Shown: one piece after another, positions 13,055-23,881 of the stretch | Position numbering within the stretch: the stretch's first letter is position 1 | Layout: each line of letters opens with the position of its first letter | Source of the DNA: Fragilariopsis cylindrus CCMP1102 | Lineage: Eukaryota > Bacillariophyta > Bacillariophyceae > Bacillariales > Bacillariaceae | NCBI GenBank assembly: GCA_900095095.1 | Contig: FMBT01000498.1 | Coordinates: 1-64,000 of the forward strand | Reading direction: 5' to 3' | Length of the DNA stretch: 64,000 nt | Notes under the pieces: generated by a model | Databases searched by the model: none | The model's input: only the letters and a program-made list of their open reading frames with translations | What the model was told of the DNA's origin: nothing | Made by a program: the position numbers and the translations under genes

Positions 13055-14136
13055 TCAAAAAGACATACCCATACCACTACCACCCATACCACCACCCATA
13101 CCACCACCACCCATGCCCCACCGCCCATACCACCACCACCGCCTCTACCACCACCACGTCCTACCACGTCCTCCACCACCCACGTCCCCTCTTCCTCCAC
13201 CACCACCACGTCCCCTCGTCCTCCACCACCACCACGTCCTCCTCGTCCTCCACCACCCACGTCCTCCTCGTCCTCCACCACCACTCCACGTCCTCCTCGT
13301 CCTCCTCCACCACCACGCACGTCCCCTCGTCCTCCACCACCACCACGTCCTCCACGTCCACCTGTCCTCCTCCACGTCCACGTCCACTACCACGTCCACT
13401 ACCACGCCCTCCACCACGTCCTCCACCACGCCCCATCCTGGAGCTCACGGTTGGGTTGACCTAGGTTCATTTCTTCAGTAACTACTGCTAATGAACCATC
13501 TTGGATTCCTGCGTCGGAGTTAACCTAAAATAAAAAATTCGAAAGATAGTTCAAATATAGTAAAAGAGTTGTGTTAGGGTTGTTGTGTTTGACGTCACTG
13601 TTAGTTTAACAATGAACAAACATGCACACACACATACACACACCACACAGTGGGAGAAAAGAAATTATGGGACGGAAGAAAGAAAGAAGAAGAAGTACAG
13701 AAAGAATCTTTCGAGGATTGATTGACGATACATCATACACACTTAACGACCCGAACTCTTGCTTTGTGTTTGTGTGGGAAAAGAGTGTGGTGTATGTAGA
13801 TTGCACAACGCCACAATGAAATGATAGCGAAGTAAATAACCGATGTATCGTATTGCTTGTAAAACGGATTGGACTGGACTGGACTGGACTGGACTGGACT
13901 GGACTGGATTTACAAAATGAAGACGGACGGAAGGAAGCTGAAACAAAGCAAAACACACACACTCACACACACACAAAGTTATCGCCTGTGACAATCACAA
14001 TCAAGCGTAACGTAAATGGTAACGTAACGTAATGTAAACGACGCTCCACGTAATATAAACATCAACGTACCGAATAGGTTGTAATTGCTGCAATGAGCAA
14101 TGAAAAGAGAAGCGGTAACAAAGTATTAGTCTTCAT
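13055..14136 (-). CDS. Secreted Gly/Arg-rich (RGG) protein, two exons
   Basis: Exon 1 (14136 down to 14071) encodes a 22-residue signal peptide (MKTNTLLPLLFSLLIAAITT plus YS). It ends at a GTACGT donor. Exon 2 begins at 13524 after TTTTAG, in matching phase 0. It reads VNSDAGIQDGSLAVVTEEMN then LGQPNRELQDG. From there a long array of Gly with regularly spaced Arg runs to a Gly/Met end (GMGGGMGGSGMGMSF) and TGA at 13055-13057. On the plus strand this is the dense CCACCA/CGTCCTCC tract. The array drifts among three frames. Dropping one C from CCCC at 13431-13434 restores DGRGGGRGGGRG directly after RELQ. Two or more further indels are needed. Signal peptide plus RGG repeats suggests an exported structural or matrix protein rather than a nuclear RNA-binding one. 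No homologue recognised. Confidence 0.6.
13060..13440. repeat. GC-rich CCACCA/CGTCCTCC coding minisatellite
   Basis: Irregular repeats of CCACCACCACGTCCTCC and CTCGTCCTCC, strikingly C-rich on the plus strand in an AT-rich region. On the minus strand they are Gly-Gly-Arg codons of the secreted protein. Unequal slippage or sequencing errors in this tract would explain the frame drift. Confidence 0.85.
13525..14070 (-). other. Intron of the Gly/Arg-rich protein gene
   Basis: 546 bp, minus-strand GTACGT to TTTTAG, phase 0. It is more than twice the size of the other introns here. It contains a six-copy ACTGG pentamer run at about 13868-13908 and CA-rich stretches. Confidence 0.6.
13868..13908. 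repeat. (ACTGG)n pentamer microsatellite
   Basis: About seven ACTGG units inside the intron of the Gly/Arg-rich protein gene. Confidence 0.9.
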
Positions 14137-17100
14137 CTTGATTTGATTTGATTTGATCGGACTGGTTTGTTTAATTGTGTCTGTTAATTGTGTCTGCTAA
14201 TTTGTGTTTGGATTGCGGATTAGATCTGTTTGTATCTTTTGTCTTCTACTGAAACGAACGGTTGCTTCGTGATAACGATAAAGAAGTTTATGCGAATGCT
14301 GATTATAGGACACAAATATCATAATATTGCGTATAAAGAACAAAAAGGAACGGTATGTTGTGCTGTAACGTTACGGTAGTCAACGACATTATAAAAGAAA
14401 AAGAGAAGATCTTTGATTACTTGATATGATGACACGAATCTTTCATCGCTGAATTATGCTTGAAGCGTGTAATCATTATTTTTAAGCCATACTTATCGGG
14501 AACCACGACATGACATTCCAGAGAGTACAGTAATAAATTTTTTATGACCCACTGTCTCAAGCTGTGAATACTAATACGGTACTGGCTTCTGAGAGGTCTA
14601 ATTTTGAGTGCTTCTACACGACTGAAAATTACGATTTAGTAGGAACTAATTTAGCTGTTTTCGGACTCTCGGTAAGTTAGGCTTAGATATCGGCGATATA
14701 TTAAATGTGTGTTTGAAATGAAAGATCGTGCTTCGCCTCATTTCAAATCCTGGCTGACTCTAACGTAAACGGAGACGAATGGTAGAATACAGGCAACACA
14801 CTTTAACTTTTAAATTCGGGGGTTTTCGTTAAAACTAGTGTGTTTTAATTAACTGTTTTTTAAATCCTTAAAAGTCTAAATGGTTATAATTAACTATCCC
14901 CATAATTAGCATAGAGGGGCCCCCCAAATTAAAAATTACAATTTGGGGTAATAAAATTCGTACCCCCCCCCCAAAAAAAAACTTTACTAGTATTTCTTAG
15001 TGTAGTATATAATAAAAACTTTAGCATCAAGTATATACACCTAAAAAGTCATTTTTTAAGAAAATCAAAGTATGAAGTTTACAATTGACCTATTGGATGG
15101 AATACTGTTATATTTCCTTAGTCTTGTTAGCCTACTGGTATCTCACAATGTAGACTCACACACAGCACACATCAGCTTTTTATGAGATATCTTGTTCTGG
15201 GCACAAAGCAGGGTAGAACTTCCAGGAAAATGCTTCTTTTAGTCAGGGGAGTGTTCCTCTACCTTTACCATGTGTGTAAAAAAATATCGCTCCTTAAAAA
15301 TATATGGAGGGCACTCCTTCAGTTCATGTACACATACCTGTACGCTGACCAGCCTCTAACGCACGATGTTACTAGTTAATTTGATGCGGCTATTATTTTT
15401 GCTAGAAGAACTTTTTTCGAAAAAATAAAATCATGGAACCCATTATATGCTTAATATTTATATGCATGCAAGACAGTGGGTACATCCAGGGGGTTTCTTT
15501 CTTCGTCACGGAACAAAAACCAGAAAATACACTATTTTAGCTAAAATCCACTGAAAATAATTTGCACGAGGTGTAGCATATGAACCAGAGGCCCTAATGG
15601 TTTCGGCTTTAGATGGGTTAGTTTATTTTATGAGTATTTGCTTGGAAATAGCTGTCAAAATTTGTTTTAGAGCGTAAATCAGCCCACAGTGATTATTTTA
15701 AGTACGGTCCTTGATTGCTTTTTTTATGAGATATTCTTGAAAACAGGGGTAAACTGCAATTACATCCAAAATAATGGTGGGTTGGGATGATGATGCTTTC
15801 TATTCACAAGCAATAGTGTATGAGGACCTTACCTAACCCTCCTACCACTTTTTGTTCCTGCGGTTGCAGAGTAACCTTGATTTTGGTGTGGGAGGCAGGC
15901 ACGCAAATATTCATATTTTTGAGCAAAATGCACCAAGGAATCTCTCATCCGAAATGGTTCCAAAGGAGAACTCTCTTTTGGTTGGGTGCAGTAGCCTCCA
16001 AATAGTGTATGAGAACCTTGTGTTACCCTCCTACCACTTTTTTTTCCTATGGTTGAAGAGTGAACTTAATTTTGGTGTGGGAGGTATGCACGCAAATAGT
16101 CATATTTTTGAGCAAAATGCACCAAGAAATCTCTTATTCAAAATGGTTCCAAAAGAAACTCTCTTTTGGTTGGGTGCAGTAGCCTCCAAAGTGTATGAGA
16201 ACCTTGTGTTACCCTCTACCACTTTTTTGTTCCTGCAGTTGAAGAGAAAACTTGATTTTACTGTTGTGGTAGGCACAAAAACAACTAGGTGAACAGGAGA
16301 TCCAGGTGTAGGTTGGTATGAAACATAGATAGATTGAATGTGTTTCCCCTTACCATCCCTGGTGGTTCATCATCACTTGATAAAGTAATTCTGATTGGTA
16401 TCATTTTTATCTCACAAATTCTCCAGTGGAGTTGGTTATTGGAATATTAAACAACTTTGAATAATAAGATGAATAACTTCTCTTTAGGTAAATAATAAGA
16501 TGAATAACTTCTCCTTAGGTTCCTGAACCAGCAAGGTGCACCAAAATACCACCCAGTCTCCATCTCATACCCATAGGGGATCAACCAAGGGTCATGATCC
16601 CTCATATATACCTTATTCTTGCCTCCAGAACACAAACATTGCATTTTGGCCAACATGTCATATTTCCATGCCCAAAAGTACCATTCAGAAATAGGCTGCC
16701 ACAACATCAAAAAAAGGAATTGGACCATGGTTTCAACACCCAGATACCTTCCATATATGCATATGGTCAAAATACACCAACAATGCTTGGAACATTTGCC
16801 ATATTGGTGGTGTAGTGGGACGGGGAACAATAGAATAGACATAAAATGGCCCAAAATGCACACGTGCAAAAATATCGAGATGCTACCGCGCCCATACCAG
16901 GTATGCTGAGTCCAAATAAAATAGCTAGACATCAACCTAATTCATAAGATTTTGGATTATACCATTGCTTTAAGTTACCATGCATATATTTGGGGTGTCA
17001 CGGGTCAAAATCCACCTCTATTAAAACACACAATTTCTCTAAGTGCCAAGTGCTGTGTAATCAAGGCCGTGATGCACCATCAATACAGACCTAATAACCT

Positions 17101-18020
17101 TGAATAATTATATGGAGCTCAACATTATACCTATGGGTACAAGGTCCAACTATTGCTTAGGGCTCTAGGGAGGTTAGGAAGGTGTCAGGGTGTGCTAACC
17201 CCAAAAGGGTCATTTAGGCCCCAAAACAGGTTTTCCCCTTTAGCACCCACATCAGCATGGTCCTGCCCACAGCTCGCCAAGTTTATATTCCCTTTGGTGT
17301 ATATGTTCAACCCCAGTGCTTACTTTGGGACAATTCATCTTTTTGAGTGTGTACTAGGTCACATACCCCCCAAATGGGCCATTTCCCATATCCTAGGCTG
17401 TATCATACACCCTTTACCACCTCCAGTGTGAAGAACGCATACCTAGTGCCCCAAAGTCCGGTCCAGGTATCCACTAACATCCACCCTATGCATATTAAGC
17501 TCAGACTGTACCATCTGATTGGGACTTTATATATGCTAGGATGGCTAGAATGCCAGAAAGTGGAGTGGTACAGGTAGCAAGTACCACAGGACATGACTTA
17601 GTTTTTCGAATAAAAACTAAATAAGTACAAGTCTGTCCTTTGACTAAAAGTTAAAGTGTTACTAACTAAGTACTTTGTTTTTGCTTAAAAGTCTAGCACT
17701 TTTTAATTAACACAAAAGCCTGTAAAAGTTAAAGTGTGTTGAAAAACCTTTAAAGTTAAAGTGTGTTGCCTGTAGTGCGTAGTGTAGCTGCCTAGAATAT
17801 ATTACAAGACTACAGTACATTACAGACAGTAAAGTGACTTACTTACTGCCTTACTTACTTACTTACTTGTTGGCATATAGTACTGTACATCACCCATCAC
17901 AACTTCCTGCTGTAACTGACCTTGTATTACATTACTGAAACGGAAGAAGGAGAATACAACACTACTTACTGCAACAAATTAAAAAAGAAAACAAAAATTC
18001 GGACGATTTCAGAGGATAAT
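14137..18020. other. Gene-poor, repeat-bearing stretch
   Basis: No supported gene in about 3.9 kb. It holds a 189-bp tandem repeat (15812-16265), homopolymer patches near 14960-14980 and a TTAC run near 17830-17870. Open frames up to 162 codons occur (for example 16447-16935 on the minus strand). They are rich in Trp, Tyr and Cys with no recognisable domain, so I treat them as chance or old transposon relics. Confidence 0.5.
15812..16265. repeat. Tandem repeat, about 189-bp unit, 2.4 copies
   Basis: GTGTATGAG followed by A/G, ACCTT and a CTACCACTTTTT motif recurs at 15816, 16005 and 16191, a period of 186-189 bp. Each unit carries the same blocks, such as GAGCAAAATGCACCAAG and CTCTCTTTTGGTTGGGTGCA. 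The third copy is cut off after about 75 bp. Divergence is a few percent. Confidence 0.9.
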
Positions 18021-19410
18021 ATGTTGTCTATTAATCGGCAGGGCGGATGCTATCATCGTTGTTGTCGTCGTCGTCGTCGTCATCATCAAAGTCATCGTTA
18101 TGTATTACTACGTGTAGTAGTAACTTGCGTAGTACTACTCTCGCTACTACTCTCGCTACTACAACAAGTCAATGGCTTTTCTAGCATTGCAAATAGTAAT
18201 ATGCTTGGCTGTGCTCATCAATCACCTTTATTATCATTCAATAAAAACCACGACCACCGTGTCCGACGACCAATTATAACAGCGACGACGACGGCGACGA
18301 CAAGACTGACAACAACAACAACAACAAGACCGACGATGCTAAATTCAGTACCGAATGAACATTTATTACGTATAGCTGAATCCTATGCACCTAAATTGGG
18401 TATTGTAACATCAATTTTTCTATACTTAGCACCAGCAAAAGTTGTTTGGGATATTATATCCAAATCTAACAAATCTACTAAATTATATAAATTCAGATCG
18501 AATAATAATAATAAAAAGCAGAAGAAAAATAATTCCAATAACTCAAACTTGGATGGATTAAATCCAATCCCAATTGCTATAATGCCTTGTGTTGCTATTA
18601 GTTGGTTCATATATGGATTAGTAACAAGTGATCCATATATTATAATCGGGAATGGTGTTGGTTCTGTATTATCAATTGCATATTTAATTGGTATACTTCC
18701 ATTAATGAATAATAGTAAAAATGCAAACGATAACAAACAATTATTCTGGACACAAATGACAGTATTAACATCTAGTATAACAACATTAGGATTATGGTCA
18801 ATACTTGGTTTTTTTAACATCGGATACATTATCAAAATCTGCTGTAGCCAATGGTGCAGTATTAGGTGAGGCACTGGGTATATATGCATCCATATTCTTT
18901 ATTATATTATGTTCGTCACCACTGTCCACCATAAGTAAAGTAATTCAAACAAAGAATAGTTCATCCATATTAGGTCAATTAACAATAGCACAATGTATTA
19001 ATACAACATTATGGTCGATATATGGATTAGCTGTAAAGGATCGATTCGTATATGGACCGAATATTATTGTAAGTTGTTTTAAGTTTACGTGTCCCAAACT
19101 GATATTTACTTGTTTGATTTGTTGTGTGTGTGTGTGTGTTTGTGTGTTGTACGAGAACAGAAATTGTGTTGAAAAAGAAGAAACCTTTCTAGAAAAAAAG
19201 TTATGTTTTTTCTCATACAAAACTATGGCTTTGTGTTTTGTGTTTTGTTTTTCCTCTTTCTCTCTCTCGAAAAAATCAAATACAAATACAAATGAATAAT
19301 ACTGTAACTGTACTGGACTGTAGGGACTTGGTCTTGGATTGATTCAACTCGGTTTAAAAATTCTATTTCCCGTACCATCGTCGTCGTCGCCAGTAGGAGT
19401 GACGACTTGA
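18021..19410 (+). CDS. SWEET (MtN3/saliva) sugar transporter with plastid-type presequence
   Basis: Start at ATG 18021 (MLSINRQGG). A very hydrophobic segment (VVVTCVVLLSLLLSLLQQ) is followed by VNGFSS, with Phe at the predicted cleavage point. An Arg/Thr-rich, acid-poor stretch comes next. This is the bipartite signal used for diatom plastid import. The first MtN3 unit runs from LGIVTSIFLYLAPAKVVWDI through MPCVAISWFIYGLV. The second is QLFWTQMTVL... up to INTTLWSIYGLAVKDRFVYG. It ends with TM7, encoded by exon 2 (19324-19410), after a GT-AG intron (19069-19323, phase 0). One frame break lies in the T7 run at 18809-18815. Removing one T gives a continuous SILGFLTSDTLSKS. SWEETs move mono- or disaccharides down their gradient. 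The plastid location is inferred. Confidence 0.82.
19069..19323 (+). other. Intron of the SWEET gene
   Basis: GTAAGT donor at 19069 and CTGTAG acceptor ending at 19323, phase 0. It joins GPNII to GLGLGLIQLGLKILFP, a normal SWEET seventh helix. It contains a GT-repeat and a poly-A patch. Confidence 0.9.
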
Positions 19411-20688
19411 AAGAAAAAAACTTCTTCTTTTTCAGAAATATATTTGTATCACCAGAACGCGAGTTCATCAATGATCTAGCTTCTCAAACAGTAATCATCA
19501 CCAATCTCTCTGAGATTTCATCATTGCCTGCTACCACCACCGATACCTACTAACTACTCGTCACTTGATCCTGCAGTTGAATCGCTGCTGTGCTGCTCTT
19601 ATCAAAAACTACTACAGTTAAAGAATAATTGAATGTTTTAACTGAACTACTACAAAAATAGTACAAGAAGGCCCGAAGTTGAATAACATAGCTTCCTAAC
19701 TAGGTGGTATGACGAACAACATAGACATTTAAATCTTTTTCGCTAATCTCAACTGGGGAGTATGTCGTACCCCGGGACTCAAATTGACTCACGGTTAAAA
19801 AATGTAATCTTTTACCCGATGTTGTAGGGGAAAAATTACGTGTTGAAATATTTACATTAAATAATGTAAATACTGCATGGGCATGATGTTAGTCGCGTTA
19901 CCACGCTACGTCGATGGAACATCTCCCAGGCCATCGCGTATGAAGAAGGATACTTCATTTCCATACTCTTTTTATTACAGCCGGTAAGTTCGACTATCTC
20001 CTCTTACTACTTCTAGTAGTAGATACCATCTCTTAAATATTATCTTTGCAGTAGTATCACTCTTTTTCTTATTTACTACCGTATGTGTACAATTACTGTA
20101 ATTCCTCGTCGATCCTTGTGTTGTTCTGTGGTATGTTCTTTTTTTTTTGTGTCGTTGTCGAGTTCTTTGCTGATCTTGTGGTGTGTGTTGTTTGTTTCGC
20201 TTTAAGCAGGACCGTTCCAGTATTTCCGTATCTCATTCTCCCACTGTCACACTATCACACTATCACACTATCTCACTATCTCACTTTCAAACTTCTTCTA
20301 AAGCATAGTGAAAATCGCGAAGAGAAGCGATTTGTATGGACTTTGTTTTGATTTGTGATACTCCGCGGAAAAATATAAAATGCCAAAGTGAAAAAGAGAC
20401 AAGGATATCTACTCAACTTCAAGGACTAGATTTTTGGTTCTTAGGATCTGTACATTACTTTTCTCGAAGTACTTTTTAAAGTATGCTGACACTTGAGTTT
20501 TTAGAATTTGTACATTCCTTCTCGAAGTACTGTATGCTGACACTTGAGACGCAGGATTATTCAAGAACTTTCGAAAGGGCCTTACATTAATTGTTGTTTT
20601 AGCTCATTACTTACGTCTCACTTTCAAGTTTGCAAACAAATATAATAATCAACAGAACATTACTTCTTGACGAGCTATAACCAAGACC
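19411..20688. other. Intergenic, no gene seen
   Basis: Contains CACTATCA-type short repeats near 20240-20290. A near-duplicate (GTATGCTGACACTTGAG) lies at about 20481 and 20530, upstream of the next gene. No coding pattern was recognised. Confidence 0.5.
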
Positions 20689-22005
20689 ATGATCCGTTAT
20701 CTTAACAATAACTCCTTGATCGTAGTATTGATGCTGATATTGTTCTCTGCTACTAGTGCTGCTGCTGCTACTGCAGTCATCGACAAGGCTCCTCCCTCAT
20801 TGTCGGTCCAGCGCCAGCTAGTCTGGGATGGACCAGGTGCTGTAACGCCCTGCGATGCTGCCACCGTAGCCCGACTTGAAGTGTTATTCAACCTTGGTCT
20901 TCTCGAGTATGAAAAGAGGCCCATTTTTTCTTGCACGAAGCAGATGATCCAATGGGATCCCGATTCCATTCTGAACGTGGAGATGCTCCAAGCAATTTCT
21001 TTTTATAAGCCCTACACATTCTACAACCCAATCTACGACGGAAACAAACTTTGCCAATCGGGCGATTTTTGCGCTACTAGTACTGAAGATTTTAATTTGT
21101 ACCAATTGTATGATGAGTACGCGTACGATTGCAGCAATGTCTACTGCGGTCCGAACGCGATTCGGGATTGTGCGGGCAATTTAATGACGGTGCCATGTAC
21201 GGACAGCCTCGTCAGTTTGCCCGAAATTCCTTCCAACGAGCTTGTCAATTGCCTAAAGGATCGGCAACTCTCTTTAGCATTGTTTGCCAACCAGATTGAC
21301 GTGTATTGTGACGAGTGCACAGCCGACGAAAATGGATGGTTTACATATTGGTGTGTTGTGCCCTGCTACGATTGCTATAAGGATGGCAGCGGCAATTCTA
21401 TTTGTCTGACCGATATCTCGGTGTTCAGAACGTTTGTGCCGCAGAAGGGGACTACAGGCTATTGCGAAACCGTAGGCAGTGCTGGAACGTACTGTATTTC
21501 GACATTTCACACTGCCAAGTTACTTGATACACAACTCAATACATTGGATTATTTTTCTTCCGAATGTACGGCCGAGTGGAACGGCGTATCTTGTACCTGC
21601 AGCGTCTGTGGAGTTGGTGTATGGGGTCCTCTGGTCATCGTGGATTGTTCCACCGACGGCGTCGCTCTTGCCTATGATCAGTGCTCGATGACGTCGTCGG
21701 GGGTATATGCGGGCATTTATAATCCGGAACTGCAGTTGGGCTCGGATTCCTGTCCAAGCCGTGCCTCAACAAATGGCAATGATGGCAGCGCAGCAAACCC
21801 AGAAACAATGACAAGTAGTGGCACAGCGAATGCGGATCCCAGTGCAGCGAATGCCAATGATGGCAGCGCAGCAAACCTTGGAACAGGGCCAAGTAATGGC
21901 ACAGCGAATGCGGATCCCAGTGCAGCGAACACCGATCGTGGAAAAGAGGCGTGTGCGGTCCTTGTGTATGTATGTGTAGGAGCCACTTTCTTTTTGTTCA
22001 CTTGA
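20689..22005 (+). CDS. Secreted Cys-rich protein, probably surface-anchored
   Basis: An intact 438-residue single exon. It begins with a clear signal peptide (LIVVLMLILFSATSAAAATA). The body (about 50-355) has more than 25 Cys, many as CxxC or CxC pairs (CDECTADENG, CYDCYKDGSG, CSVCGVGVWG), so disulphide-rich and extracellular. Two related blocks, CDECTAD...CYDC and SECTAEW...CSVC, suggest an internal duplication. A low-complexity linker (about 365-415) repeats NDGSAAN and GTANADPSAAN. The last 15-20 residues are hydrophobic (CAVLVYVCVGATFFLFT) and follow a short Lys/Glu hydrophilic stretch, as in GPI-anchor signals. It resembles unnamed diatom secreted Cys-rich proteins in style; I cannot name a function. 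Codon use is less A/T-biased than its neighbours, with few TTA leucines. Confidence 0.75.
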   Translation: MIRYLNNNSLIVVLMLILFSATSAAAATAVIDKAPPSLSVQRQLVWDGPGAVTPCDAATVARLEVLFNLGLLEYEKRPIFSCTKQMIQWDPDSILNVEMLQAISFYKPYTFYNPIYDGNKLCQSGDFCATSTEDFNLYQLYDEYAYDCSNVYCGPNAIRDCAGNLMTVPCTDSLVSLPEIPSNELVNCLKDRQLSLALFANQIDVYCDECTADENGWFTYWCVVPCYDCYKDGSGNSICLTDISVFRTFVPQKGTTGYCETVGSAGTYCISTFHTAKLLDTQLNTLDYFSSECTAEWNGVSCTCSVCGVGVWGPLVIVDCSTDGVALAYDQCSMTSSGVYAGIYNPELQLGSDSCPSRASTNGNDGSAANPETMTSSGTANADPSAANANDGSAANLGTGPSNGTANADPSAANTDRGKEACAVLVYVCVGATFFLFT

Positions 22006-22704
22006 GAGAGAACAAAAACGATCCAATTGACTCGACTCGCACCAAGTTACCCAAAGCATTCCCGAAAAACTAATAATAATAATAATAATATTGTGGTGGT
22101 GGTAGTCGTAGTAATAGTAGTACGTAACAAGAACATCTATATTAATGTAGACAGAAAAAAAGGCAATGACACAAAACGAATGAATCTATTGACTATTATA
22201 TACTAGGACTAGTAGTCGTGAACAGTTTTATTATTACCATAATTAGATTACAAATAACTAATCCATTACATACTTTTTGGTAGTTTATAATTCAAACAAC
22301 AATAATCAATAGAACCCTTCAAATCTTCGTAAAATCTTCGCTTATTTGTATTTTTTTCGGACATGCATTTCGCATTCCAATTTTGTGTGTGTAGATTTTA
22401 AAGGTTCAACACGCTTTTATCATGTAATAATTCCTCACGATATCGCGCGCGAAGATCGCGCTTTGATTTTAATTTACTTTTTGTTTTGTTTGCTTTGGCT
22501 GACACCATCGATCGTCGTTATGTGTGATCATCGGCGGATCGGATTCTCCTCTCTTGGCAATCCATGGAAATGGCATTCAGAAGAAGAAGAAAAAACCTAT
22601 AATGTACACGATATATAGTATTCTTGACAAGCCGTTTCAAAGAAGAATCCATATACGGGTAGGAAGAAAGCAAGGTAGGTTCGTCGACGGCACGACAACA
22701 ATAA
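22006..22704. other. Intergenic with a truncated MITE relic
   Basis: Holds an (AAT)n run at 22070-22090 and, at 22312-22460, a relic of the same MITE family as 26129-26348. The remainder is the leader of the TLC gene. Open frames on both strands at 22520-22880 overlap that gene and look spurious. Confidence 0.5.
22312..22460. mobile_element. Truncated MITE relic, same family as 26129-26348
   Basis: GAACCCTTCAAATCTTCG, AATCTTCGCTTATTT, the TTTTTTTC-CATTTCGCATT block, AGATTTTAAAGGTTCAACACGCTTTTAT and AATAATTCCT follow in the same order as in 26197-26330. The outer terminal repeats (CTTCCTC...) are missing on both sides. Confidence 0.75.
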
Positions 22705-23880
22705 ATGACAATGACAATAATGACGACGACGACAATGAAGAGCAATGGCACTACTACTGCTGATAGCACTAATGCTGATGCTGAGCACCAACAACAAAAT
22801 GAAACACTGAGTATGCTTAGTATGGTTAGTGAATGTATATCATTTGGTGTAGTACCATTATTAATAATGGTATATTGTACCATCCAATATCAATGTAGAA
22901 TAGTATCAACATTAATTCTAATCACAATGCTACTCTATGGAATATTATATAGTATATTACGATATTTCGCCAAGTATAAATATAAATTGTCATTACAACC
23001 AAAATTATCATCATGGGTAGTAACAGCAGTAGTAGTGCTACCCCAACAGGGTAGTGCTAAGCAAGAAGAACAAAAGATTAAAAAGCAAGAACAACAAAAG
23101 CAAAAACAGCTTCAATATATTGCATCCTCTGAATGGAGATCACGATTATTAGCTATTCTAAATGCAATACTATTAATTTATGGTTGTCTATTTTGTTTTA
23201 TGGAATGGTCCACGTATATACCTGAATCAAAAGGATGGGTATTCACAAAATTAGAATCCGATTCATTATTAGAAACATTAGAATCAGATACTAGTACTAG
23301 CAGCTTTAATAGCTTACGAAATAACAATCCAGTTATTTTTTATGCAAGTTTATTTTTAGGTTATTTACAGTGGGATATACTATGGTTACTATATCATCGA
23401 AAAGATTATCAATCCAGTAACGTTAGTAACTTCATTGGTACATTAATCCATCATCTAATCTTTATTTCTATAAGTCAATATGTACTATCTGGTACCTATT
23501 TTTGCAAACCATTCGCATGGTTATCATTAACAGAATTATCCACACCATTTTTACATGTACGTTGGTTATTAGCAGCAACTGGTAGTAATAAAGATACAAG
23601 GTATATCAGCCTTTATTATTATATATCATTATGTTTTGCAATAACATTCATAGTCACAAGAGTTATTGGTTATGGATTAGGTTTAATTGATATATGGATA
23701 TCAGGATATCAATATTGGTATCCAATCAATGGATTAAAATATGGTGTTATTATAGGACTACATATAGGATATATATTAAATTTATTTTGGTCAATCAAAG
23801 TTATATCAGCTTTATTTCGTGCTATATCCAAAAAATCCAAATCCAAATCAAATAAGAAGTCAAACGAGAAATCCGATTAA
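22705..23880 (+). CDS. TLC-domain (TRAM-LAG1-CLN8) multi-pass membrane protein
   Basis: 391 residues, intact. Start 22705 is the first of several closely spaced Met codons (MTMTIMTTTTM); any could be used. Hydrophobic segments lie at about 45-90 and 150-170. The TLC region (about 205-375) includes YLQWDILWLLYHRKDYQ, then IGTLIHHLIFISISQYVLSG with the paired His of TLC proteins, and WLSLTELSTPFLHVRWLL, the family's best-conserved block. A basic Lys/Ser tail (KKSKSKSNKKSNEKSD) suits ER retention. TLC proteins include ceramide synthases and lipid-sensing or transport proteins of the ER. The extended ceramide-synthase Lag1 motif is not evident, so I prefer a TMEM56/CLN8-like protein. It ends 1 bp from the stop of the converging hydroxylase gene, which also implies ER lipid metabolism. 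Confidence 0.8.
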   Translation: MTMTIMTTTTMKSNGTTTADSTNADAEHQQQNETLSMLSMVSECISFGVVPLLIMVYCTIQYQCRIVSTLILITMLLYGILYSILRYFAKYKYKLSLQPKLSSWVVTAVVVLPQQGSAKQEEQKIKKQEQQKQKQLQYIASSEWRSRLLAILNAILLIYGCLFCFMEWSTYIPESKGWVFTKLESDSLLETLESDTSTSSFNSLRNNNPVIFYASLFLGYLQWDILWLLYHRKDYQSSNVSNFIGTLIHHLIFISISQYVLSGTYFCKPFAWLSLTELSTPFLHVRWLLAATGSNKDTRYISLYYYISLCFAITFIVTRVIGYGLGLIDIWISGYQYWYPINGLKYGVIIGLHIGYILNLFWSIKVISALFRAISKKSKSKSNKKSNEKSD

Positions 23881-23881
23881 A

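Noticed and set aside
12993-13481. Plus-strand Pro/His-rich open frame of 162 codons
   Set aside because: It is the complement of the minus-strand Gly/Arg-coding tract. It has no start context, domain or splice support, while the minus strand has a signal-peptide exon and matching splice phases.
16447-16935. Minus-strand 162-codon open frame rich in Trp, Tyr and Cys
   Set aside because: No domain, no low-complexity style of local genes, no partner exons. It lies in a repeat-bearing gene-poor stretch.
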